Shown: in pieces, positions 43,535-52,379 of the stretch | Position numbering within the stretch: the stretch's first letter is position 1 | Layout: each line of letters begins with the position of its first letter | Assembly: GCF_019243775.1 (NCBI RefSeq) | Contig: NZ_CP069157.1 | Coordinates: 1,984,001 to 2,048,000, forward strand | Source: Morganella morganii | GTDB taxonomy: Bacteria; Pseudomonadota; Gammaproteobacteria; Enterobacterales; Enterobacteriaceae | Length of the DNA: 64,000 nt | Direction of reading: 5' to 3' | The notes under the pieces: model-generated | The model's database searches: none | What the model saw: only the letters and a program-made list of their open reading frames with translations | What the model was told of the DNA's origin: nothing | Made by a program: the position numbers and the translations under genes

Positions 43535-44626
43535 ATGGGTTTCAAATGTGGTATCGTCGGTCTGCCGAACGTCGGGAAATCAACGCTGTTTAACGCGCTG
43601 ACCAAAGCAGGTATTGAAGCGGCGAACTTTCCGTTCTGTACAATTGAGCCGAACACCGGCGTGGTGCCGATGCCGGATGCCCGTCTGGATGCACTGGCGG
43701 AAATCGTAAAACCACAGCGTATTCTGCCGACCACCATGGAATTCGTCGATATCGCCGGTCTGGTGAAAGGCGCCTCCAAAGGTGAAGGTCTGGGTAACCA
43801 GTTCCTGACCAACATCCGTGAAACAGAAGCTATCGGCCACGTTGTCCGCTGCTTTGACGATGATAACATTGTTCACGTTTCCGGCCGTGTTAACCCGGCA
43901 GAAGATATTGATACCATCAATACCGAACTGGCGCTGGCTGACCTCGACACCTGTGAACGTGCTATCCACCGTGTGCAGAAACGCGCCAAAGGCGGCGACA
44001 AAGACGCGAAACTGGAGCTGGAAGTACTGGAAAAATGCCTGCCGCTGCTGGAAAACGCACAGATGCTGCGCACACTGAACCTGAATAAAGAAGAAATGGG
44101 GGCGATCCGCTACCTGAGCTTCCTGACCCTGAAACCAACCATGTACATTGCCAACGTCAATGAAGATGGCTTTGAAAACAACCCGTATCTGGATCAGGTG
44201 CGTGAAATCGCAGAGAAAGAAGGTTCAGTTGTGGTGCCGGTATGCGCGGCAATCGAATCCGATATCGCTGAGCTGGAGGATGGTGACCGCGAAGAGTTTA
44301 TGGCTGACCTCGGTATCGAAGAACCGGGCCTGAACCGCGTGATCCGCGCCGGTTACGCCCTGCTTAACCTGCAGACCTATTTCACCGCCGGTGTGAAAGA
44401 AGTCCGTGCATGGACTATCCCTGTCGGCGCAACCGCCCCGCAGGCAGCCGGTAAAATCCACACCGACTTTGAAAAAGGCTTTATCCGCGCCCAGACCATC
44501 GCATTTGAGGATTTCATCCAGTACAAAGGCGAACAAGGTGCAAAAGAAGCCGGTAAAATGCGCGCAGAAGGTAAAGATTACATTGTGAAAGACGGCGACG
44601 TACTGAATTTCCTGTTTAATGTGTAA
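43535..44626 (+). CDS. ychF: Redox-regulated ATPase YchF (OLA1)
   Basis: Obg-type P-loop protein that prefers ATP over GTP and binds ribosomes. 363 residues, equal to E. coli. P-loop [14 protein letters not shown] at residues 8-21, [20 protein letters not shown] switch region, and the C-terminal TGS domain ([25 protein letters not shown]). The usual NKxD is replaced by NVNE, as in this subfamily. Confidence 0.97.
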   Translation: MGFKCGIVGLPNVGKSTLFNALTKAGIEAANFPFCTIEPNTGVVPMPDARLDALAEIVKPQRILPTTMEFVDIAGLVKGASKGEGLGNQFLTNIRETEAIGHVVRCFDDDNIVHVSGRVNPAEDIDTINTELALADLDTCERAIHRVQKRAKGGDKDAKLELEVLEKCLPLLENAQMLRTLNLNKEEMGAIRYLSFLTLKPTMYIANVNEDGFENNPYLDQVREIAEKEGSVVVPVCAAIESDIAELEDGDREEFMADLGIEEPGLNRVIRAGYALLNLQTYFTAGVKEVRAWTIPVGATAPQAAGKIHTDFEKGFIRAQTIAFEDFIQYKGEQGAKEAGKMRAEGKDYIVKDGDVLNFLFNV

Positions 44627-44638
44627 TCTATATTCATA

Positions 44639-44659
44639 AGGCATCCGGGAGGATGCCTT
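44639..44659 (+). terminator. Hairpin after ychF
   Basis: AGGCATCC / GGATGCCT stem with a 4-base loop, 13 bases after the ychF stop. The T-run is absent, so termination would be weak or factor-assisted. Confidence 0.5.
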
Positions 44660-44672
44660 ACCTGATATATAT

Positions 44673-45516
44673 TTATTTCCGTTTCTTATATAATTTTATT
44701 TTATTAAACAGCATCTTTCTTGCATCCAGAGTGTATGATAAAAACAGCATATACTTAAATCGGAATACTGATACGAGTAATATCACTATAGCTAAAAAAC
44801 CATATACCAATCGTTGTTCCTTTATTAATTTCACAAGATAATCCTGGTCTGATTTATTATCAAAGGTGTTACAAATCATAGTGACCGTATCCTTATCTAA
44901 GGTTGATTTTATTTCTTCCGGAGATAAACAGTTATCTTTATTTACTATCCACGCTGGCGTATTCCCGCCAAAATACTGATATTCACGGGCACCATCTTTA
45001 TTAATCAAAAACCACTCTGAATTATTGACACTGACCAATCCGGCAGGTTTGACGGCTATATTTAAAACCGGAATAAAAACCAGCGTAAGCAAAAATGCAA
45101 TCTCTACCGGAAGGGAGAAAAATAATATCTTATTGATTTTTTTAATTTTTAATCTCTCAATGCAGAGGTTGCTTTTAAGCTTAGATATTAATTTAAAATC
45201 CAATTCGAACTTTCTGACCCAATGTTGAAATTTCTTTTTTTTGCCGCTTCGATACTGCACTCGTGTTATAATAATAATTAAATTCTTCAATTTCTAATAT
45301 ATCATTAATAAAATCATTTTTATCCTTATAATTAAACCCAATACAAACCCTCCATATCCTTCTGACAACAGAAAATCCTGATTTTGATTTCTTCCTTATA
45401 TAATAAAACAAGCCAATTGTTATTGATAAACATAAAATAAAAACCATTTCTTTGTTAAAAATTGATGATACATAAGATATTGATGTCTCAAATGAAATTG
45501 GCATTTTATTTATCAT
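44673..45516 (-). pseudogene. Frameshifted membrane-protein gene (A8 run), resembling DUF6216-type proteins
   Basis: Two overlapping frames on the minus strand (45516 to 45193, and a 3' part ending at 44673) join into one protein of about 280 residues if a single A is removed from an A8 run at 45235-45242. The span of 844 bases is one more than a multiple of three. After joining, the sequence reads ...AVSKRQKKKFQHWVRKF..., which fits my memory of the DUF6216 family; I could not check this. Predicted membrane segments: about residues 24-40, a second near FSLPVEIAFLLTLVFIPVLNIAV, and a third near the C-terminus; the loop between the last two holds two Cys. The region is far more AT-rich than its neighbours, suggesting acquired DNA. 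It could be a real null allele, a slippage-controlled gene or a sequencing error. Confidence 0.6.
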
Positions 45517-45757
45517 CCGCTAGTTAAATTGAGAATAAATTTTAATAAAAATTATGGCTGTAAACAATAGTGTTGTTACCTTTTATATCTCAATTTTTTA
45601 TCAGCGATAACCTTCATCAGGATGATTTTACTATCTGCATCATTGTTCCGTGAATTTACGGAGATTAGTTATTGCTTTCAAAATCTTTGACCCGGGTAAA
45701 AGATATTATTTGTCACTGCGGTACATTGACCCTGTGCTTAATAGGTTCTATTAGTCA

Positions 45758-45772
45758 GGAGATAACATCTCC
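45758..45772 (+). other. Small hairpin just upstream of the yedE ribosome-binding site
   Basis: GGAGAT / ATCTCC with a 3-base loop, about 17 bases before the yedE start. It could affect translation initiation, but the stem is short. Confidence 0.3.
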
Positions 45773-45788
45773 ATAACGGAGTCATATA

Positions 45789-46868
45789 ATGTCCGCAACA
45801 AAAATAATTATCATCATTTCCGGTATTATTATAGGGATCAGTGCTGTAGTCCTTGGTATATACGGAAACCCGCCAAATATGGGTGTTTGTGTCGCTTGTT
45901 TTATCCGGGATAGTGCAGGCAGTATGGGATTGCATAATACCGAAACCGTCCAGTATCTTCGTCCTGAAATTTTTGGTTTTATTCTCGGCTCATTCGGGGC
46001 TGCGGTTATTTTTAAAGAATTTCAGTCCAAAGCCGGTTCTGCACCGGTGATCCGCTTTACACTCGGTTTTCTGATGATGGCCGGTTGTCTGGTTTTTTTA
46101 GGATGTCCGCTGCGGATGATCCTGCGGATTGGTGCCGGTGATTTAAATGCGGTTGTCGGGTTATTAGGCCTGGTCGCCGGTATTGGTATCGGCAGTCTGT
46201 TTATTAAGAAAGGATTTTCATTACCGCGTAATTATCAGCAGTCTGCCGCTGAAGGCTTAATATTACCGGCGGTGTGCCTGGTCTTATTTGTGCTGTTTAT
46301 TATCGACAGTTCCATTTTCAAATCCAGTGTCAAAGGGCCGGGAGCCGCTCATGCTCCGGTCTGGATGGCAATAACCGCCGGGCTTATTATCGGGGTGATT
46401 ATTCAGCGTACCCGTTTCTGTTTTATCGGTATGGCTAAAAATATCTTTCTGTCCCGCAATTACACGATGGCAATCGGCGTTCTCGCCCTGCTGCTGGTTG
46501 TTATTGCCGGTAATATGCTCACCGGAAAAATCAATATCGGGTTTGATAATCAGCCGATTGCCCATAATGACGGGCTGTGGAATTTCCTCTCCATGTCACT
46601 GGTCGGATTATGTGGTGTCTTTATTACCGGCTGCCCGCTGCGGCAATTAGCCAATGCCGGACAGGGTAATACCGATGCGGCTGTCAGTGTGCTGGGGATG
46701 CTGACCGGCGCGGCTTTTGCGCATAATTTTTCCTATGCCTCAAGCCCTGCCGGTGTGACTGAAAACGGTAAACTGGTTGTTATTATTGGCCTGGTACTGA
46801 CCATCGCCGTCGGCATTATTTATACCCGGCTTGCCAATAAAAAATCCGGAGCTGAGAATGCCGCATAA
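45789..46868 (+). CDS. yedE: YedE-family putative selenium transporter
   Basis: 359 residues with about ten hydrophobic helices and repeated Cys-containing motifs (MGVCVACFIRDSAG, FLGCPLRM, RTRFCFIGMAKN, ITGCPLRQL), the signature of the YeeE/YedE family of sulfur and selenium importers. TIGR04112 members cluster with selenium metabolism genes. The first codon follows CGGAG. The stop overlaps the next gene, so they are translated together. Confidence 0.85.
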   Translation: MSATKIIIIISGIIIGISAVVLGIYGNPPNMGVCVACFIRDSAGSMGLHNTETVQYLRPEIFGFILGSFGAAVIFKEFQSKAGSAPVIRFTLGFLMMAGCLVFLGCPLRMILRIGAGDLNAVVGLLGLVAGIGIGSLFIKKGFSLPRNYQQSAAEGLILPAVCLVLFVLFIIDSSIFKSSVKGPGAAHAPVWMAITAGLIIGVIIQRTRFCFIGMAKNIFLSRNYTMAIGVLALLLVVIAGNMLTGKINIGFDNQPIAHNDGLWNFLSMSLVGLCGVFITGCPLRQLANAGQGNTDAAVSVLGMLTGAAFAHNFSYASSPAGVTENGKLVVIIGLVLTIAVGIIYTRLANKKSGAENAA

Positions 46869-47127
46869 CGGTCTGTTTCATAACTATCTGTTTCTGTTCC
46901 ATGTGCAGCACGGATTAAAAAAACTGAAAATCCGTTTGCAGGAAGATTCCGTGGCATCATCCGTTATTGATGCGCCGCGCAGGATCACCACGGAATGTGA
47001 AACAGCGCTGGCTGCACAATTTTCCGCTGAAAATGATTATCTGAAGTATACCGGTGAAAATATCCGTGAAATCTGGCGGACGGACGGTTCGGATTATCAG
47101 CGGGTGTGGGCTGACGAAACGATGTAA
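46858..47127 (+). CDS. DUF3343-like putative Se/S carrier protein
   Basis: 89 residues from ATG 46858, inside the last codons of yedE (11-base overlap). Core: YLFLFHVQHGLKKLKIRLQEDSVASSVIDAPRRITTECETALAAQF. This fits the DUF3343 pattern of an alternating strand/helix followed by a PR-x-[IL]-[ST]-x-x-C motif; the usual CG is CE here. Such proteins accompany YedE/YedF and are thought to carry selenium or sulfur on the Cys. The link is inferred from the pattern and the neighbour. Confidence 0.7.
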   Translation: MPHNGLFHNYLFLFHVQHGLKKLKIRLQEDSVASSVIDAPRRITTECETALAAQFSAENDYLKYTGENIREIWRTDGSDYQRVWADETM

Positions 47128-47159
47128 TATGGCTTTTTTGTGCCGTTATACTGACAGAA

Positions 47160-47185
47160 GGCTGCTGCCGGTTGCAGCCTTTTTT
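47160..47185 (+). terminator. Intrinsic terminator after the yedE operon
   Basis: AGGCTGC / GCAGCCT stem, then a T-run, 33 bases after the DUF3343-like gene. Confidence 0.8.
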
Positions 47186-47296
47186 GATCCTGCTGCGCTG
47201 TTCAGCTGAAAACAATTTACAATCAGCGGCAATCAGTTCACTATCAGCTATTTCGTATTATCTGCTGTTTATTTTAGAGAATCCGGTGGTCATCCT

Positions 47297-48763
47297 GTGA
47301 TATCAACCCGTTCCCGAGTCATTATCCATCTGAGCAGTTTTCTGATAGTGATTTACAGCCTGACACTGCTATTACCGATGCTGGTTGCGCTTATTGCGCA
47401 GGAGCAGAGTTTTTTCGCGTTTGCCGGCAGTTTCCTGATTTTCTTTCCGGCCGGGTTAGTGTGCTGGTACCGCAGTAAAACCACCGGGCTGCAATTACAG
47501 ACGCGGGACGGCTTCCTGGTTATTGCGGTATTCTGGCTGTTATTTTCTGTTATCAGCGCCATGCCGTTCTGGCTGGATGACCATCTGAATATGGCTTTTG
47601 AGGATGCCTTATTTGAAGGTGTTTCCGGTATTACCACCACCGGCGCCTCAGTATTTCACAATGTCACTGATTTGCCCCGCTCGGTTTTATATTACCGCGC
47701 CCAGCTTAATTTTATCGGCGGTCTGGGGGTTATTGTCCTGGCGGTGGCGATATTTCCGCTGCTGGGTATCGGGGGAATGCGTTTATATCAGTCTGAAATG
47801 CCGGGTCCGTTTAAAGATGAGAAATTAACACCCCGTTTAGCCAGTTCTGCCCGCAATTTGTGGTTCACCTATTTATTACTGGGATTTTGCTGCACGGTTG
47901 CTTTTAAACTGGCCGGAATGACCTGGTTTGATGCCTTATGCCACGGGCTGTCGACCGTCTCTCTCGGCGGGTTTTCCACTTACAGTGAAAGTATCGGCTA
48001 TTTTAACAGCTCCGCGATTGAGTTAGTGGCAGGGGCTTTTTCATTATTATCCGCCGTCAACTTTACCCTTTATTTTGTGGCGCTGGCAAAACGCAGCCTG
48101 AAGCCCTTATTCAGTAATACGGAATTGCGTTTCTATTTTGCCGTGGCGGCATTGATTATCGGGCTGGTCTTTTTTGAAGTGTGGCGGGCAAATATGTATT
48201 CGTCCGCAGAAGAATCCTTTGTGCATGCTTTTTTCCTCACCAGCTCCATGCTGACAGATAACGGGCTTGCCACCGGTGATTATGCACAGTGGCCGTCTCA
48301 TATTATTGTTCTCTTATTATTTGCCAGTTTTTTCGGTGGTTGTGTCGGCTCCACCTGCGGCGGAATAAAAGCGATCCGGTTTTTAATTCTCTCCAAACAG
48401 AGCTGGCGGGAAGTCTATTCCCTGATCCACCCGAAAGCACAAACCCTGATTAAAGTCGGTGATACCGTTGTGCAGCACCGGCTGATTAATTCCGTCCTGA
48501 GCTTTTTCTTCCTTTATGTTATTTGCACCTGCTTTTTTATCTGGTGCCTTAATCTGATGGGGTACGATTTAATGACCTCATTTGCCAGTGTCGCCGCCTG
48601 TATTAATAATATGGGGCTGGGGTTCGGGTTAACAGCACCCGGGTTCGGGGAGATCTCTCCGGCGGCAAAATATCTGCTCTGTTTTGCTATGTTATTAGGC
48701 CGCCTGGAGATATATACCCTGCTGGTGCTGTTATCGGTCAGTTTCTGGCGTAACTGGCCGTAG
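47297..48763 (+). CDS. TrkH-family potassium uptake protein
   Basis: 488 residues, inner-membrane K+ translocating subunit. Four pore-loop regions with the family glycines: SGITTTGASVF, STVSLGGFSTY, SMLTDNGLATG, NNMGLGFG. The N-terminus differs clearly from the canonical TrkH of E. coli, so this may be an extra paralogue of the TrkG/TrkH type. A Trk system also needs TrkA, which is not in the window. Confidence 0.85.
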   Translation: MISTRSRVIIHLSSFLIVIYSLTLLLPMLVALIAQEQSFFAFAGSFLIFFPAGLVCWYRSKTTGLQLQTRDGFLVIAVFWLLFSVISAMPFWLDDHLNMAFEDALFEGVSGITTTGASVFHNVTDLPRSVLYYRAQLNFIGGLGVIVLAVAIFPLLGIGGMRLYQSEMPGPFKDEKLTPRLASSARNLWFTYLLLGFCCTVAFKLAGMTWFDALCHGLSTVSLGGFSTYSESIGYFNSSAIELVAGAFSLLSAVNFTLYFVALAKRSLKPLFSNTELRFYFAVAALIIGLVFFEVWRANMYSSAEESFVHAFFLTSSMLTDNGLATGDYAQWPSHIIVLLLFASFFGGCVGSTCGGIKAIRFLILSKQSWREVYSLIHPKAQTLIKVGDTVVQHRLINSVLSFFFLYVICTCFFIWCLNLMGYDLMTSFASVAACINNMGLGFGLTAPGFGEISPAAKYLLCFAMLLGRLEIYTLLVLLSVSFWRNWP

Positions 48764-48855
48764 TTCACATCACATTCCGGACGCAAACACATTGGTTTTC
48801 CCTGTATTTTTGATTACCGTGACCGGTAGTCAAAATAAGAAACAGGGAAAGCCGT

Positions 48856-49347
48856 ATGTCTTCATCAGATAATATCCTCCGCAAAATCACCACCCTTCTG
48901 GATAATCACCATGCCCGCTATGAAATCATGAGCCATGATGCACTCGGTTTTACCTCTGATGAAGTGGCTCAGGTGCGCGGTGTTGAACTGGGGCAATGCT
49001 CCAAAGCCGTGGTGTTAAAAGTGAAAGGCAACGGCGTGAAGAAAAATGTGCTGGCGGTATTGCCCGGAGATGAAAAAATTGACGGCGAAAAACTGGCCGG
49101 TTTTTTCGGTGCTAAAAAGATTTCCTTTGCCACCGCTGAACAGGTGAAAACACTGACTGATTGTGTCCCCGGGGCACTGGCACCCTTTACATTTAATCCG
49201 GAACTGGAGCTGGTGATTGACCCGGTTCTGTTTGAACGCTACACCGATATCGCCTTCAATGCCGGAACACTGACAGAAACCATTGTGCTGAATGCAGAGG
49301 ATTACCGGACGATAGTGAAACCACAGGAGTTCAGTTTTATTCTGTGA
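48856..49347 (+). CDS. YbaK/YeaK-type aminoacyl-tRNA deacylase
   Basis: 163 residues. The fold hydrolyses wrongly charged aminoacyl-tRNA in trans. The conserved stretches are ELGQCSKAVVLKVKGNG (with catalytic-type Lys), AVLPGDEKID, and GALAPFTFNPELELVIDP...FNAGTLTETIVL. The sequence is nearest, from memory, to E. coli YeaK (167 aa). Stands alone between trkH-like and the sugar operon. Confidence 0.82.
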   Translation: MSSSDNILRKITTLLDNHHARYEIMSHDALGFTSDEVAQVRGVELGQCSKAVVLKVKGNGVKKNVLAVLPGDEKIDGEKLAGFFGAKKISFATAEQVKTLTDCVPGALAPFTFNPELELVIDPVLFERYTDIAFNAGTLTETIVLNAEDYRTIVKPQEFSFIL

Positions 49348-49459
49348 TACGTTTCAACAACCACCAGCGAAAATTACAGTAGAATCAAATAATAAGTAAA
49401 TCACATCTGTTGTTTGTGTTGTTTTATTTCAGAATTAATATCACCTGCTGATTTTATTT

Positions 49460-49475
49460 TGTGATATGAATCACG
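49460..49475. promoter_or_regulatory. CRP-type site in the pentulose operon control region
   Basis: TGTGA-N6-TCACG, 9 of 10 conserved positions. It is part of the 503-base AT-rich gap 49348-49850, which also contains a perfect palindrome (49481-49504), a second weak CRP-like site (49729-49744), and a TATAGT (49784-49789) that may be the -10. The operon start is at 49851. Confidence 0.6.
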
Positions 49476-49480
49476 TAAAA

Positions 49481-49504
49481 ATGCAACAACATTATTTGTT
49501 GCAT
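49481..49504. promoter_or_regulatory. Perfect operator-like palindrome upstream of the pentulose operon
   Basis: ATGCAACAA and TTGTTGCAT with 6 bases between, placed 5 bases after the CRP-type site. The arrangement suggests a sugar-responsive regulator (LacI, DeoR or other type) whose gene is not nearby. Confidence 0.5.
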
Positions 49505-49850
49505 TACAAACAATCGGTTCAGCGCGATTTTATCGTAAGTCATAAGTATTTTTACAAATGTCAATAAAAATACTTTCCGCATGGCAATAATAAAATGCAC
49601 TGATTGTTTTTATTTATAGGTTATTTTGTTAATTTTTTGTTTCATTGATATAGTTTCATGTAATTTAATTACACCGAATATCAATTGAAACAGTTTTGCA
49701 TCAAATTAACAACACACCTATATCAATAATGGGCATAGATCACATTTTTTAGTTCTTCCTCCCCCTTTTATCATCCCTGCTCCTATAGTCAGGCTTCTAT
49801 TTGGTCTCCCTGCAACACTCTCTGTATCCATATAAAAAGGGTTATTACCG

Positions 49851-50825
49851 ATGAAGAAATCATTTTTTAAAGTTGCGGCATTATCTGTTGCACTCTTTTC
49901 CGCCAGCGTCATGGCAAAAGAATACGAAATCGTCAACGTCGTCAAAGTCTCCGGGATTCCGTGGTTTAACCAGATGGATAAAGGGGTTCAGCAGGCGGCA
50001 AAAGATCTGGGCGTAAATGCGTATCAGGTCGGTCCTTCCACGCCGGATCCGGCTCAGCAGGTAAAAATCATTGAAGACCTGATTGCCAAGAAAGTCGATG
50101 CTATCACCGTGGTGCCGAATGACGTAACTGTTCTTGAGCCGGTCTTTAAGAAAGCCCGCGAACAGGGAATTATTGTGCTGACTCACGAAGCACCGGACGG
50201 CCATAACGCCGACTGGGATATCGAAACTATCGATAACGATGCTTATGCCAAAGCAACCATGGATGAACTGGCGAAAAACATGGGCGGCAAAGGCGGCTAT
50301 GTGATTTATGTCGGCTCCCTGACAGTTCCTCTGCACAACAACTGGGCAAACCTGGCGGTTGAGTATCAGAAGAAAACCTATCCGGAAATGTTTGAAGTGA
50401 CCAGCCGTATGCCGGTTGCGGAAAGCATTGATGCCTCTTTCGCGGCGACCAATGACCTGATGAAAGCCCATCCTGAAATGAAAGGGATTGTTTCTTACGG
50501 TTCACTGGGCCTGATTGGTGCCGGTGAGGCCATCAAGAAAAAACGTGCGAAAAACAAAATCAGCACCGCGGGTATCCTGATGCCTGCACAGGCTGCACCG
50601 TATCTGAAAGGCGGCGAAATCAAGAAAGGTTTCCTGTGGAACCCGGCTGATGCGGGTTACGCGCTGGTGTCTGTCTCCAAAGATATGCTGGACGGCAAAA
50701 AAGTGACCGACGGTGTGGAAGTCAAAGATCTGGGTAAAGCTGAAATCGATACTCAGAAACAGGTGATTAAATTCAATAAAATCCTGGAAGTTGACAGCAA
50801 TAACGCCACCTCGCTCGGTTTCTGA
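49851..50825 (+). CDS. Sugar ABC transporter, periplasmic binding protein (RbsB/LsrB-like)
   Basis: 324 residues with a signal peptide ending SASVMA. Two-lobed type 1 periplasmic binding protein (Peripla_BP_4): NVVKVSGIPWFNQMDKGVQQAAKDL and TPDPAQQVKIIEDLIAKKVDAITVVPNDV. The nearest named relatives I recall are LsrB-type and ribose-type proteins. The downstream D-ribulokinase makes a pentulose or related sugar the probable ligand. First gene of the operon. Confidence 0.85.
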   Translation: MKKSFFKVAALSVALFSASVMAKEYEIVNVVKVSGIPWFNQMDKGVQQAAKDLGVNAYQVGPSTPDPAQQVKIIEDLIAKKVDAITVVPNDVTVLEPVFKKAREQGIIVLTHEAPDGHNADWDIETIDNDAYAKATMDELAKNMGGKGGYVIYVGSLTVPLHNNWANLAVEYQKKTYPEMFEVTSRMPVAESIDASFAATNDLMKAHPEMKGIVSYGSLGLIGAGEAIKKKRAKNKISTAGILMPAQAAPYLKGGEIKKGFLWNPADAGYALVSVSKDMLDGKKVTDGVEVKDLGKAEIDTQKQVIKFNKILEVDSNNATSLGF

Positions 50826-50849
50826 TCCTTCTTTATTTTTTGTTAAAAA

Positions 50850-50869
50850 GGGCAGCATCCGTGCTGCCC
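50850..50869 (+). other. Strong stem-loop between binding-protein and ATPase genes
   Basis: GGGCAGCA / TGCTGCCC with a 4-base loop and no T-tract. It sits 25 bases after the binding-protein stop and 4 bases before the first possible ATPase start. This is the usual place for a 3'-stabiliser that lets the binding protein be made in excess. Confidence 0.65.
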
Positions 50870-50885
50870 TGTCATGGGCTGGTAT

Positions 50886-52379
50886 ATGTCAAAAGACGCA
50901 CTGATTACCTTAAAACAGGTTTCCAAACACTTCGGCTCCGTCATTGCACTCGATAATATAAATCTGACGTTTAACCGGGGTGAGGTTCATTGTCTCGCCG
51001 GCAAGAATGGCTGCGGCAAAAGTACCTTATTCAAGGTGATCTCCGGGGTCCATCCGCCGGAAAAGGGCGCAGAAATTATTATTAACGGGCAGAGCTACAA
51101 CAGGTTAACCCCGCAGCAATCTATTGAGCAGGGTATCCAGGTGATTTACCAGGATCTCTCGCTCTTTCCTAACCTGACTGTTGCTGAAAACATTGTGATT
51201 CAGGAACATGTTAAGTGGTACAAAGGGCTGGCCAACCGCCGCCGCCAGATGAAACAGGCGCAGGAAATTATCAGCCGTATTGGCTTGTCCCTGCCCCTGC
51301 ATAAACGTGTTGAACAACTTTCCATTGCTGAATGTCAGCTGGTCGCTATCTGCCGCGCGATGGCAAATGATGCCCGGCTGGTGATTATGGATGAACCGAC
51401 AGCCTCACTGACGCGCAGTGAAGTCAATCAGCTGATCCGCGTGGTCGCTGATCTGAAAGCCAACGGCGTCACCGTGGTGTTTGTCAGCCATAAGCTGGAT
51501 GAAGTGATGGAAATTTCCGACCGGATCTCCGTGATCCGCGACGGGAAACTGATCGGAACGTATGATGCGGATAAGATGAACAGTGATGAGCTGGCGTATC
51601 TTATGACCGGTCAGCGTTTCGAGTTCACACCGCTTTCTGCGTACAACACCGTGGGACTCTTACGTCTCAGCGCAGAGAAACTGACAAAACAACATCAATT
51701 TTATGATATTGACCTGAAGCTGCATGCCGGTGAAGTGGTCAGCATTACCGGGCTGCTCGGTTCCGGGCGCACAGAGTTGTGTCTGTCACTGTTCGGCATG
51801 ACGAAACCGGACAGCGGCACCCTGCTGATCAACGGTTCACCGGTTAAGCTGAACTCCAACCGGGATGCGATTAACCACGGCATCGGCTATGTGTCGGAAG
51901 ACCGCATGAGCACCGGGCTGGTGATGGCGCAATCCATTCACGACAACACCACCTCGGTGGTGCTGCCGCGTCTGACCCGCAAAGGCGGGCTGCTCGACCA
52001 TACCCGGGCGCATGACCTGGTCAGTAAGCTGATTGAGGCACTGCAGATAAAAGTGTCCGACCCGGCACTGCCGGTTACCAGCCTGTCCGGCGGAAATGCC
52101 CAGCGTATTGCTATCGCCAAATGGATTGCGGCGAAACCGGATATTCTGATCCTCGATTCCCCGACAGTCGGCGTGGATGTCGCCAATAAAGAGAGTATTT
52201 ATCAGATCATCAGAATGCTGGCCGCCGAAGGCATGGCGATTTTAATGATCAGTGATGAAATTCCTGAAGTATTCTATAACAGTCACCGGGTCATTGTGAT
52301 GAAAGAAGGTCGTTTTACCCATGAGTTCAATCCGTTAACCACAACGGAGCAGGCAATCACGGAGGCGGTTAATGCTTAA
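50886..52379 (+). CDS. Sugar ABC transporter ATP-binding protein (two ATPase domains)
   Basis: 497 residues from ATG 50886 (MSKDALITLKQ); an in-frame ATG 12 bases upstream (50874) is also possible but lies against the stem-loop and lacks a clear ribosome-binding site. First ATPase: Walker A GKNGCGKST, Walker B LVIMDEPTASLT. Second: degenerate P-loop GLLGSGRTEL, signature LSGGNAQRI, and Walker B LILDSPTVGVD with Ser where the catalytic Glu is usual. RbsA/MglA architecture. It overlaps the first permease by 8 bases. Confidence 0.9.
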   Translation: MSKDALITLKQVSKHFGSVIALDNINLTFNRGEVHCLAGKNGCGKSTLFKVISGVHPPEKGAEIIINGQSYNRLTPQQSIEQGIQVIYQDLSLFPNLTVAENIVIQEHVKWYKGLANRRRQMKQAQEIISRIGLSLPLHKRVEQLSIAECQLVAICRAMANDARLVIMDEPTASLTRSEVNQLIRVVADLKANGVTVVFVSHKLDEVMEISDRISVIRDGKLIGTYDADKMNSDELAYLMTGQRFEFTPLSAYNTVGLLRLSAEKLTKQHQFYDIDLKLHAGEVVSITGLLGSGRTELCLSLFGMTKPDSGTLLINGSPVKLNSNRDAINHGIGYVSEDRMSTGLVMAQSIHDNTTSVVLPRLTRKGGLLDHTRAHDLVSKLIEALQIKVSDPALPVTSLSGGNAQRIAIAKWIAAKPDILILDSPTVGVDVANKESIYQIIRMLAAEGMAILMISDEIPEVFYNSHRVIVMKEGRFTHEFNPLTTTEQAITEAVNA

